Assembly (NCBI GenBank): GCA_019009955.1
Contig: CM032231.1
Location: 44,124,501 to 44,188,500 of the forward strand
Direction of reading: 5' to 3'
Source of the DNA: Riptortus pedestris
Taxonomy: Eukaryota; Arthropoda; Insecta; Hemiptera; Alydidae
Length of the DNA stretch: 64,000 bases
The position numbers were made by a program, and so were the translations under genes. This document shows, piece after piece, positions 10,097 through 21,761 of the stretch (position 1 is the stretch's first letter; each line of letters starts with the position of its first letter). The notes under the pieces are model-generated. The model searched no databases. It was not told the DNA's origin and saw only the letters and a list, made by a program, of their open reading frames with translations.

Positions 10097-11418
10097 CTAA
10101 GGCACCCGGCTTCGCTCGGGAATTCATTTGATTTTTAATGAAGATGGTATTTTTTTGACAAGCCTTTACTTCTACAAAACAATATTTTAACATTTCCCGA
10201 TGTATACCCGTCGTTGCTGTGGATTTGTTAATAATAAAATTATTTGTTATTTAAGGTTTCACTGTCCACAATATTTTTATATTTCCCGTCTCCTGTGCAT
10301 GTAGTTTTTTTTATATATAATTCATAATCATAGAAAATATTCTGTCCCCCAAACTACTTTTGAATAAAACTTCCTTTACCATGATACGGTACAAAGACTA
10401 ACGGTGACTGAAAACCAACAGGAAATGAAATATCGCGAATTTTTATTTCAGGCTTTTCTTATAACTCCCACTCCCGTTTGAACCTAAAAAAATTAATATA
10501 GCTTATAATCGTGGAAAAATGAATGCTAACTCCGAGTTTTGTTAAATTCCGTTAAATTGTTAGAACGCAATAAAACTGTCGGCTAAAAAGTGAATATAAC
10601 AAACGAAATATTGCTATTTTTAATTTCAGACCTCCCTTACTCCCCCACTCCTGCTCTTCCCTAGAAATGATGTTACAGCTTATTATCATGAAGAAGTTAA
10701 TGCTAATTCACATACGGAGTTTTGTTCATTTCGGTTGAGTCTTTGGTACCAAATAAAATTGTTGATTCCCGCAATATTGTTTAGCGTATAACGCCTTTAT
10801 TGTTCGGTATACGACAAAAGTGTACATGACAAAAGTTACTCCAAATAACAAAATAAACAACTTTTGTTATGTGCAAATGTAATAGGAAACAAAATATCAC
10901 CATATTTAATTTCAGGCCTCCCTTATAACCCCCACTCCTGCCCGTCTCTAGAAATGTTAGTATGGCTTATTATAAGGAAGGCGTTAGTGTTAATTCACAT
11001 ACCGAGTTTGGTTTAATTCGGTTGAGTTTTTGTGCCATATAAAATTGTTGACTTCCGCAGTAGTTTTTAACGTATAACTCATTTATACTTAGGTGCACGA
11101 CAAAAGTGTATGTAACAAAACTTGTTATGTGCATAATTGTTGAAAATGCATTAGGAAATGAAATATTGCTATATTTAATTTCAGACCTCCCTTATAACCC
11201 CCACTCCTGTTCGTCTCAGAGAATATTAACATAGCCTAAAGTCTAAGTTGGGTTAGTAGTAATGTACATACCAAGTTTCATAAAATTCGGTTCAGCCGTT
11301 TATGCGTGAAAAGGTAACACAAACAAACAAACAAAATGCAGTTATGTTGTCTATGACATGTGAAACGAAAAGTTATCGTAAAATTTCGCAAAAAAAAATC
11401 AATGTACAGATAGAGGTT

Positions 11419-11493
<75 letters not shown>
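10097..11493 (+). mobile_element. Family 2 interspersed repeat with internal tandem units and AT tail
   Basis: Begins near ACCCGGCTTCGCTCGGG, then contains 3-4 imperfect units of roughly 270 bp. Each unit has CTCCCTTATAACCCCCACTC, an 'ATACCGAGTTT...TTCGGTTGAGT' block and a 'TATAACAAAAGTTACTC' block. It ends with AAGTTTCATAAAATTCGGTT, CAGCCGTTTATGCGTGAAAA, repeated AAAC units, then a long (AT)n tail (11424-11493). This resembles the untranslated 3' parts of RTE- or SINE-type insect elements that end in simple repeats. No coding domain is seen, so the class is uncertain. Related copies are at 11695-12155 and 33767-34641. Confidence 0.7.
11424..11493. repeat. (AT)n microsatellite
   Basis: Tail of the family 2 element, about 33 AT units with one GT interruption near 11483. 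Confidence 0.95.
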
Positions 11494-11694
11494 ATGTTGT
11501 TTATTCTTCTTTAGAGCATGCTGTTTGCATATTTTTAGAGCAACAATCTCAGCATCATTTGCCCATATAACTAGTGTATGAGTCAACAATTTTGTGGTGT
11601 GTAAAAGACTGATCCGAATGCAATGCAACACATAGATTATAGAGCGAACTAAAATTCTTAAAGAAGAACTGCCATAGGAGTTATACATGATGGG

Positions 11695-12116
11695 AAAATT
11701 AAAAATAACAATATTCCTTTTCAGGTTAGACTTATGGCGTTGATGTTACCAACATTGTTTATTTTCGGCAAAAGTGTATATAACAAAAGTTACTCTAAAT
11801 AACAATATAACCAACTGTTGTTATGTGCAAATGTGAAGAAAAACCAATAGGAAACGAAATATGGCTATTTTTAATTTCTGGGCTCCCTTATAACCCTCGC
11901 TCCTGTTCGTCACAGAGAATATTAATATAGCCTAAAGTGTAAGTTGGGTAAGTAGTGATATAGATACCAAGTTTCACAAAATTCGGTTTATGCGTGAAAA
12001 GGTAACAAACAAACAAACAAACATACACGAAAGAAACAAAATGCAGTCTAAGACATGTGAAACGAAAAAGTATCGTGAAATTTCGAGAAAGAAATCAGTG
12101 TACAGACAGAGGTTAC

Positions 12117-12155
<39 letters not shown>
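11695..12155 (+). mobile_element. Family 2 repeat, partial copy
   Basis: Repeats the unit found upstream: TATAACAAAAGTTACTCTAA, CCTTATAACCCTCGCTCCTG, the CAAGTTTCACAAAATTCGGT block, (AAAC)n, CAGACAGAGGTTACAATT and a terminal (AT)n at 12122-12155. The 5' part present in the neighbouring copy is missing, so it is a truncated insertion or an extra tandem unit. Confidence 0.7.
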
Positions 12156-12159
<4 letters not shown>

Positions 12160-12766
12160 AACACAATAAGTTCACGACTTATCTAAGTATATCTCAGAAT
12201 TGAGGAAGAACTGGGGTTTTAGACAAATAAAACACAAGTGGAAATGATAATATTCCTACAATATTATTTGGAAATTCTAATGGATTAAGTTAACGACACT
12301 AGTTATTTTTAAGTTGAACTTCGGACTATGATTCAGTTTTAATTACCAATTAATTATCTCGAAAAGCATATTAAAGGAGCGAACTGCAAAATCAATTTTC
12401 AGGTCACAGTATCTAAAAGGGATTTCCATTACGTGATTAGCGGAGAAGGAGTTCTTCAAGTGCATCACGTCACAGGAAGTCACTGACCTGTAATGCAAAT
12501 AGAAACTAATTTACACCTAAGACATTTAAATTTTCCCCAAGAATCGAAAAAGTACATCACCAAATTTAAAATTATTCTCCTAAGTCAATAAAAATACCTT
12601 GCAATGAAAAACTTATAACTAGCAGCCATAACTAATGTATTCATTTTTCACCTGAAAACAATCTAAAACCACGTAGATCCCGTAATACTAATTGGACCTA
12701 AGCTTCTCATAGACTGTATTCATACTAATATGAAATATCTTAGAGGTATTTAAAAAAAAAAAAAAA
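12156..12766. other. No gene seen
   Basis: AT-rich unique-looking sequence ending in a 17-base poly-A at about 12751-12768. No coding block recognised. Confidence 0.45.
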
Positions 12767-13556
12767 AACCGTCATGCAGAGGCTCAATTAACTAAGCAGA
12801 TTTCCACACACGCGTCACGTATTTGCATTTATTTCATAACGTAAAATTCAACGAGAACAATATTTTGTTTCATAATTGGTTTACCGAAGGCCGAAAACTA
12901 AGAAATGCAAATATTTTGGTTAATAGTCAAGACAGTGAAAAAACGAACAAAACAACATTTATAGAACATTACATTTGCAATAATATTGGTTATATTAACT
13001 TTTTCAATCCTACGTATAATAACGGAAGTATTAAGAATTTTCACCCCCCCCCCTACTGCATATATATATATATATATATATATTGTGAGAACCTCGACTG
13101 TCTTTGTTTTCACCAAATTAAATTCGATGAGACCAAAGTATTACACAGAGAGGATCATTTCGGTAAAAGATTGGTCCTAGAAGCTATAGAAATTAACAAG
13201 AGAACGAAGACGATAAACGGCGTGTTGCCACTCTCTTTGAGACATGGAAAACCATATTAAAATAAAATCCAAACCATATGATTGAAGTAGCTATTTAAAT
13301 GAAATTAAATTAATTGCCTGACAAAGATGGACGTATTTCCATTGAAAATTTGCAGAACAACAAAAATTCCAACCGCTGGAGCAGACAGGCCAGGTTTTCA
13401 CAATGATAATACTCCCCAGCGATGCAGCCCCAAAAATAAAATATATGTATATATATATATATACATATACAATTTTGAAGGAACGTATTTTCGTCGTGTA
13501 CTGGATACAATAATCGCGTCATTAGTTCGACCTCATGGCTGATTTCATTTAGGGGA
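12767..13556 (+). mobile_element. Helentron-like copy, diverged, with internal insert
   Basis: The 5' end CCGTCATGCAGAGGCTCAAT with AAGCAGATTTCC matches the family start. The body carries GGCCGAAAACTAAGAAATGC and the CTACGTATAATAACGGAAGT block. The 3' end is a decayed hairpin (GATTTCATTTAGGGGAAAA). An AT array at 13060-13083 is followed by about 350 bases not shared with other copies before a second AT array at 13441-13465 and the normal 3' blocks. It therefore contains an extra insertion or duplication. A 145-codon frame across it is not a gene. Confidence 0.65.
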
Positions 13557-13574
13557 AAAAATAAGATTTTAACT

Positions 13575-13782
13575 TATTGTCATTATATTTTAACGTCCAT
13601 TTTTATGGCACAGGTTTCTACCCTTCACTAGCCCAGGGTGGGGCTAAGGGTTTTGTTTAATGAGTCCGTCAATAAATAAATTTCTTTGGTCCAGCTGTGA
13701 ATCGAACTATCGACTCTAGGTTTCCCAAATAATATTAAGACCGATGTCTTAACTCAGATAGCTTACCTTAGCCCCTTCCAAA
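13575..13782 (-). mobile_element. tRNA-derived SINE, copy 1
   Basis: On the minus strand the head (about 13782-13690) reads as a tRNA-like Pol III promoter: an A-box-like AGCTATCTGAGTTAAGACAT and a B-box-like TAGTTCGATTCACAGC. The body contains ATTTATTGACGGACTCATTA, and the tail runs into TTAAAATATAATGACAATAA. It shares body sequence with 46673-46896, 15600-15751, 13881-14050 and 20526-20608. Confidence 0.75.
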
Positions 13783-13880
13783 GGCTACTAATTATTTCAC
13801 AGTTAATTATTAAAATTAATGATAAGATTTATATTCAAACTTAAACGTAGCATATAAATTGATTTTCAAACCTAAAGTGG

Positions 13881-14050
13881 TGAGCTCGAGACCAGCCTGG
13901 ACAACAGGTATTTACTTAGTGACAAACTCACTAAGGGTTTTATTAATCCCACCCTGGCTATAAAAGGGTGATAATTTGTAGGTAACCCTCCCTAATTAGC
14001 CATAGTAGCAAAATTGGACTCTATTAAATAATAATAATAATTAATTAATT
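13881..14050 (+). mobile_element. tRNA-derived SINE, copy 2 (head partly lost)
   Basis: Plus-strand copy of the same SINE: TTACTTAGTGACAAACTCAC, then the CACCCTGGCTATAAAAGGGT and TAATTAGCCATAGTAGC blocks, ending in (AAT)n at 14028-14046. It lies head-to-head with the minus copy about 100 bases to the left. Confidence 0.7.
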
Positions 14051-14443
14051 TCCTATTAAAATTCCCCAAAATATATTTACCTTTATTTTACAGCTTTACT
14101 ACAACTTATTTTCAATATAAGCTATTATTCTAACTTTTCGGGTTTATTTTAAAATAAAGTGTGGTCTCTGCGCTCTCGCGAAGGAAACATGTGTTGTATA
14201 ATGTTTGTTTTAATATCAGCTAAATCACTTCAGGAACTTTAAATGTTTACATCACACATTGAGTCAATGATTCCAACGACTGATTTCATTGAAGGAGTTC
14301 ACGTGGGTGCTTCAATCTCATCAGACATGTGACAAGATTAAAGGTTATACGGATAATCAAGGACACCATCACGCATGAACTGCGTATATTAGACAAATTT
14401 CAAACCTGTAATTCTACAATAGACGTCTTTGATAAAAACAAAA
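14051..14443. other. No gene seen
   Basis: AT-rich sequence between a SINE and a Helentron-like copy; no feature recognised. Confidence 0.4.
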
Positions 14444-14896
14444 GTCCGTCACGCAGGGGCTGCGTAAACTAAGCAGATTTCCCACGTGAAGTTATACAGT
14501 AGAGAAATCTCCATAGGAGAGCCAAACGGCGACGGCAAAGGGCCGAACTAGCTTTTCGCGGGAAATTCAAAAATCCTTTATCGGCCCAAATTTCATAAAA
14601 ATGCAAATATCTCGGTTAATAATCAAGATAGGGAATAAATGTATATAACAATATTTATAGTTAATTTGCAATAAGATTGATTCTGTACACTTTTTCGATC
14701 CGGCGTATAGTAACGGAGATATTTCGAATTTTCGAAAATCCTCCCCTCTAAACCCCCCCCCCTCCCACTGGTCCGATTTCAGCCGTTAACGAACTTGATC
14801 TTTCTTTTTACATAAAACGACTAAATATCGAGTTTGGTAACGATCAAACAAAAATTGCGACCGCTAGAGCGGTAACAGACAAATATATAGATAGAT

Positions 14897-14943
<47 letters not shown>

Positions 14944-15080
14944 TATATATATACAGTTTTGAACGGACCTCATTTTCGTCGTCTCCAGGGTAGGATCGAT
15001 AGACATTTGAAGAAAAATTTCGAAAATCGCATCATGAGTACAACCTCAATAGCTGATTTCCCTTAAGGGAAATCTGCTAA
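14444..15080 (+). mobile_element. Helentron-like copy, subfamily B
   Basis: Starts GTCCGTCACGCAGGGGCTGC and has AAGCAGATTTCCCACGTG. It then diverges into the subfamily B block GAAGTTATACAGTAGAGAAA and GGCCGAACTAGCTTTTCGCG, before rejoining the common body. The CGACCGCTAGAGCGGTAACA block is followed by (AT)n at 14884-14953. The 3' end is the perfect palindrome GATTTCCCTTAAGGGAAATC plus TGCTAA. One of the best-preserved copies in the window. Confidence 0.85.
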
Positions 15081-15164
15081 AAAAAGGGTCAGAGGATACC
15101 AGAAAGCAGTCATGACAGAGGAATGACGCCAGAAAACTATCTTATCTTTCAATTATATGTTTCT

Positions 15165-15459
15165 CCCTGGCTGCGTTAACCAAGCAGATTTTCCACGCGT
15201 GCGTCACGTATTTGCATTTATCTCAAAACGTAAAAGTTTAATGAGAGCAATATTTGGTATTTAGGATTAAAATAATGTGCTCTATCATATAACAGCTTAT
15301 TGTTCATATGAAATGAGTAGGAGTGGGCGTTTACTGAAGGCCGAAAACTAAAAAATGCAAATATCTCGGTTAATAATCAAGATAATGAAAAAACGTAGAT
15401 AATAACATTTACAGAACATTTACGTTTGCAATAAGACACACATTTTCGATCCGACGATC

Positions 15460-15533
<74 letters not shown>

Positions 15534-15578
15534 TTGAGTGGACATCATTTTCGTCATCCCCTAAGGGAAATCTGTTAA
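15165..15578 (+). mobile_element. Helentron-like copy, subfamily A, internally deleted
   Basis: The 5' end is truncated (starts GGCTGCGTTAACCAAGCAGA). The subfamily A body follows, then a 33-unit (AT)n array (15462-15528) and a short 3' end CCCTAAGGGAAATCTGTTAA. The block between the CGACGATCCGATA motif and the array is missing relative to full copies. Confidence 0.8.
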
Positions 15579-15599
15579 AATAGACTTAAAAAATACTTG

Positions 15600-15751
15600 T
15601 TAATTATTATTATTTATTAACGTCCACTTTTTGCTGCTATGGCTAATTGGGACGGGCTATCTACAGGTTACCACCCATTTCTAGCCAGAGTGGAACGAAG
15701 AATTTTATTTAATGAGTTCGTCACTAAATAAATTCCTTGTTGCCCAGGAAA
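15600..15751 (-). mobile_element. tRNA-derived SINE, 3' portion
   Basis: Matches the SINE body: ATTATTATTTATTAACGTCC, GGCTAATTGGGACGGGCTAT, then GAGTTCGTCACTAAATAAAT. The tRNA-like head is absent. Confidence 0.75.
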
Positions 15752-17734
15752 AAAAAAACTTGTTAATTATAAGGTGGAAATATAGTCTTCTCTTGATATG
15801 TAAGTTCCTTGTGAGCGCATGTATCATTCTGCAGTAAGAAAAGAAAGTATATACACTAATGCATTTTTATTTATACTACTCTCGTGGTAGTATTCTCGTG
15901 ATGCCTCTTCAGGATCACACAACTAAAGTCAATTGTAAGCACATTTTGTGATTCTGAAATTTTCCTCTAAGTTGAAAAGAAACGGAAATGGTGTTAGATG
16001 AGCTGAATATTGACGAGCTGTCAAACTTGAGAAACTAAGAATAACGTATTATATACTATTGTTATTCTTTGATCAACTTTATTCAATCAGTCATTACAAA
16101 AATATGAATCGTGTTTGTTTCTGAAAGCATTGCTTTCCTCTGCGATTTTTCATATACATCAGTGGAACCTTTCTTCGGGATAGAACGTTTCAAGCTTATG
16201 TTCCAAGGATCCGTTTATCCTTCCAGATCTTTATTATGAGCTGATATTTTTGAGGCGTGGGTTGCATGCTTTCGTCCTAGCACCCCAATGGCCTCCACTG
16301 GAGGGCTTCCTCTATTCAGCAGCTCTCCGAATGGCTCTTACGAAATCCAAATACTTCCGACAGTAACTTATGTTAGCTTGTCATCTTTTCTTCTCCCTAT
16401 TCAGCTCATTACCACATTCCTTATAGAACCCACTCATCTCCATTATAATAATTCCCCTATGTCTTGGAGTCCTCCCCCACATCACACTGGGTGGTTCTCC
16501 TAAGACACTGGAATACTCTTTTGGCTAATCTAAAAGCTTAGTAAACCCTTGATGTACCCTCAATCTGGTATATTTATTAATTGTCCCTATTACTAGACGG
16601 AGGATTTTAAGTTTTCTTTTTTTTTTAACCAAAGCTTTTCAGCATTTTTCGGTGAATCATTTCTTGAGCTGACGTTTTTCCTACGTACTAATCACGTGAA
16701 AGCCTAAATCTTTCATTGAGTTCTTGAACAATGTTCACCAACTAGAGGCTTGAGTAAGTCAAACAAGTGGGTAATTTTTCGTAGTAGTAGAATTTCAGGT
16801 ACTTTTAACCGTTGGACTTCAAACCTTATTTTGTACTCATGTACTTGTACTCCTCTTCAAACGTTGGTTTCATTTAATTAAAACTAATGAATGTCAGGGA
16901 CAAATTGGCTCCCTGATGCTCCCTCCGTCATTCAAGGTTCAGCGGTTTTATTAATCATCACATGACCAAATTGGCACTTCCATTTATTTTGCTGTACTCC
17001 ATGTATAATGTATGGATGCCTTTGACCGGGTATATGATACAAATAATAGCAAGATTTCGTGTAGTTATTTTTCCAAAGAAAGTTGCTAGACGGTTGAAGG
17101 CTGATATCAAGAAAAGAAAACACAGGCCTTCCTCTCACAAACAGTATATTTAAATGCGACACAGTACGTTCAGAGCCAACTTTAATTAGCACTGATGATG
17201 GAGTGTACGGCTCTCAAAGCGATTTGTCGCTTTTGACTGCATTGTTTGTGGGAGGAAGATAAGTTTTGTTTTTCCTTAAGACTTCCAGACGATTTTTCAC
17301 CCTTTTCTTTTCCTGCATATGTTCCATGTAGACTATGTACTCCTATTGTTGGTCAGAACAAGTCCTTCATCGATCTTAGTGTTGAGTACAATTTAGCAAT
17401 TTCAACATCATATCGTTGATAGCCATCATAACCCATCTTGTCCCCATTAGGTCATTATAAAAAAACTCATCACACTTGCAATTCAACAATCCACAATCGA
17501 CTACATAACTTCAAAAAGGAATCCACCATGTTTAGAAAACATTCTTAATCATGGAGACGGCTTCATCGGGTGCCAGAGACAAGAGGAAAGCATAGCGCGT
17601 GTGGCCTCTCTCATACGCAGCCACCATGTGCTGACTGCTTAAGATTGCTTAAGATCCAAAATCAACCTAAGGGACTGGGCAGAATGACTCATCTCTTAAA
17701 CAGTCACCACTGTCTACTGTGAGATGGATAGTAT
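15752..17734. other. Nearly 2 kb without a supported gene
   Basis: A somewhat less AT-rich stretch at 16265-16500 has a 71-codon plus frame (16288-16503) and an unrelated open reading on the minus strand; neither matches a family I know. 16932-17192 has overlapping short frames on both strands without domains. It could hold decayed transposon coding sequence, but I cannot name it. Confidence 0.35.
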
Positions 17735-18335
17735 ATGGTAGACATTACATTGAAATCCCACAAATTTTTCTCTAGTGTAATAGTGTCTGGAATATATTAC
17801 ATTGAACCCCACGCTAGATTGTCTACTATGATATGGTCAATGCTAGGTCGATATTACTTTCGATCCTCACACAATTTTCTCTACTGTAATATGATTAGTG
17901 TTTGGAAGATATTACTTTGAATCCCACGATAGATTGTCTACTGTAATATAATTAGTGTCTGGAAGATATTACTTTGAACCCCACACGAATTTCTGTACTG
18001 TAATATGATTAGTGCCTGGAATATATTACCTTGAATCCCACGCTAGATTGGCTACTGTGATATGATTAGTGTCTGGAAGATACTACTTTGAACCCCACAC
18101 GAATTTCTATACTGTAATATGATTAGTGCCTGGAATATATTACTTTGGATCCCACGCTAGATTGTCTACTGTAATATGATTAGTGTCTGGAAGATATTAC
18201 TTTGAATCCCACACAAGTCTATCTAATGGAATATGTTTATTGCCTTGTGAATGTTACTTTGGACCCCCACACGATTTTCTCTACTGTCTGGAAGATATTA
18301 CCTTGAAACTCACAGTGCTTTTTATGATGTAATGA
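17720..18335. repeat. 57-bp minisatellite, about 11 units
   Basis: The unit contains CTACTGTAATATGATTAGTG, then TCTGGAAGATATTACTTTGA and ATCCCACGCTAGATTGT. Adjacent units start 57 bases apart, for example at 17881 and 17938. Units alternate between a CGCTAGATTGT ending and a CACGAATTTCT ending, so there is a two-unit higher-order pattern in part of the array. Confidence 0.85.
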
Positions 18336-19688
18336 TTAGTGTCTACAGGATTCTGTTCTACTGAAAAAAACCTCATTCCTGTTTCAAAAGGCAATGTATG
18401 TTGCAGTTGAGGATATGATGAATAAATAAAAATTTACTTAAATAAATACAGGCATAGAATTTGTTTTATAAATTTATTTCAAAAGCGAAATGATTACAAA
18501 ATATGTTACTAATAAATTAATAAAAACAATAAATTATATCTATTCTATTTCATATCATAATAAGTTAATTGCACAATACATATAACAATATCACAGTCAT
18601 TCATATGCACCACTTAATACATTAAATTAAACTATACAACAATACTTACAAGAAGTTGAAAATAAACATTTATCACAATAAACACATTGAAAAATTCAAA
18701 GTTCAGATTCATTCATTTACACACAATTACATAAATCTCTGAAGCTTGTATTAATTTCCTAATTTGAGATTCAGAGATAATATTTAGACTATTTTTACCA
18801 AAGAATCGTTGAAATAAAAAAAAATTAAAATCAAAATGCCTAGTAATAATTGAACATGACCTTATTGACCATTCTACACTAATATTTTATATTAATAATA
18901 CATTATTTGAGTTTTAAATATCCTATTAATTAACAATATTTGATAATATGATAAAAATGACAACGCGTTCCTCATTTTAACTTTAAATGAAGCTCGAATT
19001 CAATATTCAAAAAAAAGGAAAATTTCGTTACATACTTTTGGCCTGCTATATGATTTGTAATTGAAATACAAATTGAATGAATACAAAATTTAAAAGAGGT
19101 TGATTATGTTTAGTTTGAAATAACATTGTTAATTATCAAAACATGTGTCAACCCTGCTCTTGGAGAAACAATTATTGTTAACAAACAGAACGATCAATGA
19201 GGCAAGCATTTATTTATTAAAGCTGTACAGAATAGCTTAATTTGTTTAAGGTTGTCGCACAACAAACAATGTTAAGATTTATGTCATTCAGTGAATTTTG
19301 ATTGCTTCAAAGTAAACTATACACTAAATCAAAGTAGAGACAGAAATAAACAAATAAAATAGTTTTCCTAGTACTTGTAATTATAAAAAATATACTCGAG
19401 AAAGATTATCAGAAAGAGCACAATAAATTATTCCACTTAATGCAGCAGGCAATTGCTACATATATTTAAAAATTAGTAAAATGTATTTTCTTTTTTGGGG
19501 GAATATAGAAAATGAAAATTCCTAATTTTATGTTTCACAACCATATTGATAATAGCTTAAAGAACGATACCATATTTGGTTCGATTTTTACCGGTCATTA
19601 CAGGTAAAAAATATTAGAAGAGTAACTTTCTTTTGGCAAAAATAGTTACAAATCATTATATAGTAAACATTTTTTAAAACTCCTCATT
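18336..19688 (-). other. Candidate 3' UTR of the lipocalin gene
   Basis: Directly downstream of the lipocalin stop codon on the minus strand. The 1.2 kb is very AT-rich and holds no repeat that I recognise. Several minus-strand AATAAA signals are present, the last cluster at about 18420-18475. The true polyadenylation site cannot be fixed from sequence alone. Confidence 0.4.
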
Positions 19689-19843
19689 TTAGAGGCGAGG
19701 TTCTCCTTGTCCACAGCCAGAGTTGTCTTCAAACCTTAGGTCCTCCAGATCAATATCTATGGTCTCCAATGCACTTCTGATTGCAGAAAGAGTTTCACTG
19801 GTGAAATTTGGAGATAAGGTTCTGGCCAAGATCCAAGTTCTTT
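19689..19843 (-). CDS. Lipocalin exon 6 (motif 3, C-terminus)
   Basis: 155 coding nt after acceptor TATATTTGCAG. Begins ERTWILARTLSPNFTSET (motif 3 Arg, then the C-terminal helix) and ends at TAA 19689-19691 after the last cysteine. Confidence 0.92.
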
Positions 19844-20078
19844 CTGCAAATATAGTTTTTAATTCAATTTTTTTTTTTACAAAATATTTTTTTTTTTAAG
19901 TTTAAATTTAAGTCCACCTAGGCTAATCAGTCTTGTAATAAAAGTGTACTTCTTTTAGCCCCCTTAAGGGAAAGCAGCTATTGAAGTCGTGCTCATGACG
20001 AGATTTTCGAAATATTTCTTAAAATGTCCATCCATCCTACCCCCAGGAGATGAAGAAAATGAGGTCCGTTCAAAACTC

Positions 20079-20128
<50 letters not shown>

Positions 20129-21702
20129 CGTTATTTAATCGTTTTATGTAAAAAGGAAGAATCGAGTTCGTTAACGGCTGAAATCGGATCAGTGGGAGGG
20201 AGGTTTAGAGGGGGAATTTCGAAAATTCGTAATATCTCTGTTACTATACGTCGGATCGAAAACTTGTGTAGAACCAATCTTATTGCAAATTAAATTTACT
20301 ATAAATATTGTATACATGTATTCTCTATCTTGGATATTAACCGAGATATTTGCATTTTTTTAAGTGTAACGGACGAGCAATGGTCGCTTCTATTCGTTCC
20401 CGCCGAAAGCTAGTTCGACCGTTTCCGTCACTGTTCGGCACTCGTATGGAGATTTCTCTATTGTATAACTTTACGTGGGAAATCTGCTTAGTTTACGCAG
20501 CACCTGCGTGACGGACTTTTTATTGCCAGGGTGGGATTAAGGATTTTATTTAGAGGTTCAGTCACCAAATAAATTCCCTTGCCAACGAAGAAATTGGACA
20601 TGGAGTATTAGGACTTATCCCAGCCCAATAACATACCTCTCTTGCGTTCCTAATAGTCTTGCCAAAGGGAAAAGCAGGGTTCGAGTAGCACAAAATATTT
20701 TAATTGGGCAAATTATGGGATAATATATTGGGATTCCTGTCTAAATGTTGCCTACTCTTCATCGTGAAGCAATTGAGAACTAATTGAATATACAAGTTGT
20801 GAACATAGGCCTCCAATGCACAAAAAACCTCAGGAGAGTGCGTCGTGGGACCACTTGTTCCTCCACTTAATACAGTTTGCCAGGCATTGCCCTTTAATGA
20901 CGCCTCAGCCAAAATTATATTAGTAGTTAAACAAATAACATATTAATATTGGGAAGAGAAATTTTTCTTTTCATCTACTTATTGGAGATTGCATTTGGTC
21001 AGATCCCGGTTTGCTTGGCATAGTCTACAATAATTCCTAGAGCCATTTTTCTTAAATATTAATATTTGTGTTAATAAAGTGTGATATCTTTCAAGAATAT
21101 ATTTACTATTACGTTTTATTGAAATTTGATTTCTCTGTGCATCACATAATCAAAATGAGTTAACTTATTACAAAGGATTAAGTAGGCATAAACATATGAT
21201 ATTAGTTACCTATTTTAAAACCCAGAAGCTGATGACAGGAGTAAACAACCGCCCAATTCGAGTAGTCTGTAGCCAGGACAGTATACGGAACAGGCAGATG
21301 GAACACTGAAACACAAGAGACACATGAATAACTGATCAACACAAAACAAGAACAATAAACAAAATATATCTATATATACATTCTAAGTGTGAGTCTTATT
21401 ACTGTTTGTTGGAAGCTATCAGAGTTTTTACTTAGCGAGTTATCAACTTCGTACAACCTCCTTTATCCAAAGTAGACAAGGAATGAGCTGTCTCTAGTAG
21501 ACTGACAGGGCTCATTGTGACCTATGGGTCTGTGGACGGGATCTAAAAGAGTCACAATCGGTAGTCATTCGAGTGTATATACTCTTTAGACTCCCGCTGG
21601 ATTATGGATTATGGTGGTCCGCGACACTAGCGGACTCTTTTATAGAATTCGTAAACAAATGTTTACGAATTCTATAAAAGGGCACGCTCACCGGCCTATA
21701 TA

Positions 21703-21761
<59 letters not shown>

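Noticed and set aside
9735..10100. 121-codon plus-strand frame as a gene
   Set aside because: It crosses a poly-A run, has no domain and is next to a mobile element start.
14444..15080. Canonical Helitron with 5' TC and 3' CTRR
   Set aside because: The 3' end CTAA fits, but the first base is G or A-rich sequence rather than TC after A, and the asymmetric inverted termini fit Helentron-type elements better. The exact termini remain open.
16288..16503. 71-codon frame and its minus-strand counterpart as transposon coding sequence
   Set aside because: Composition suggests former coding sequence, but no family motif was recognisable.
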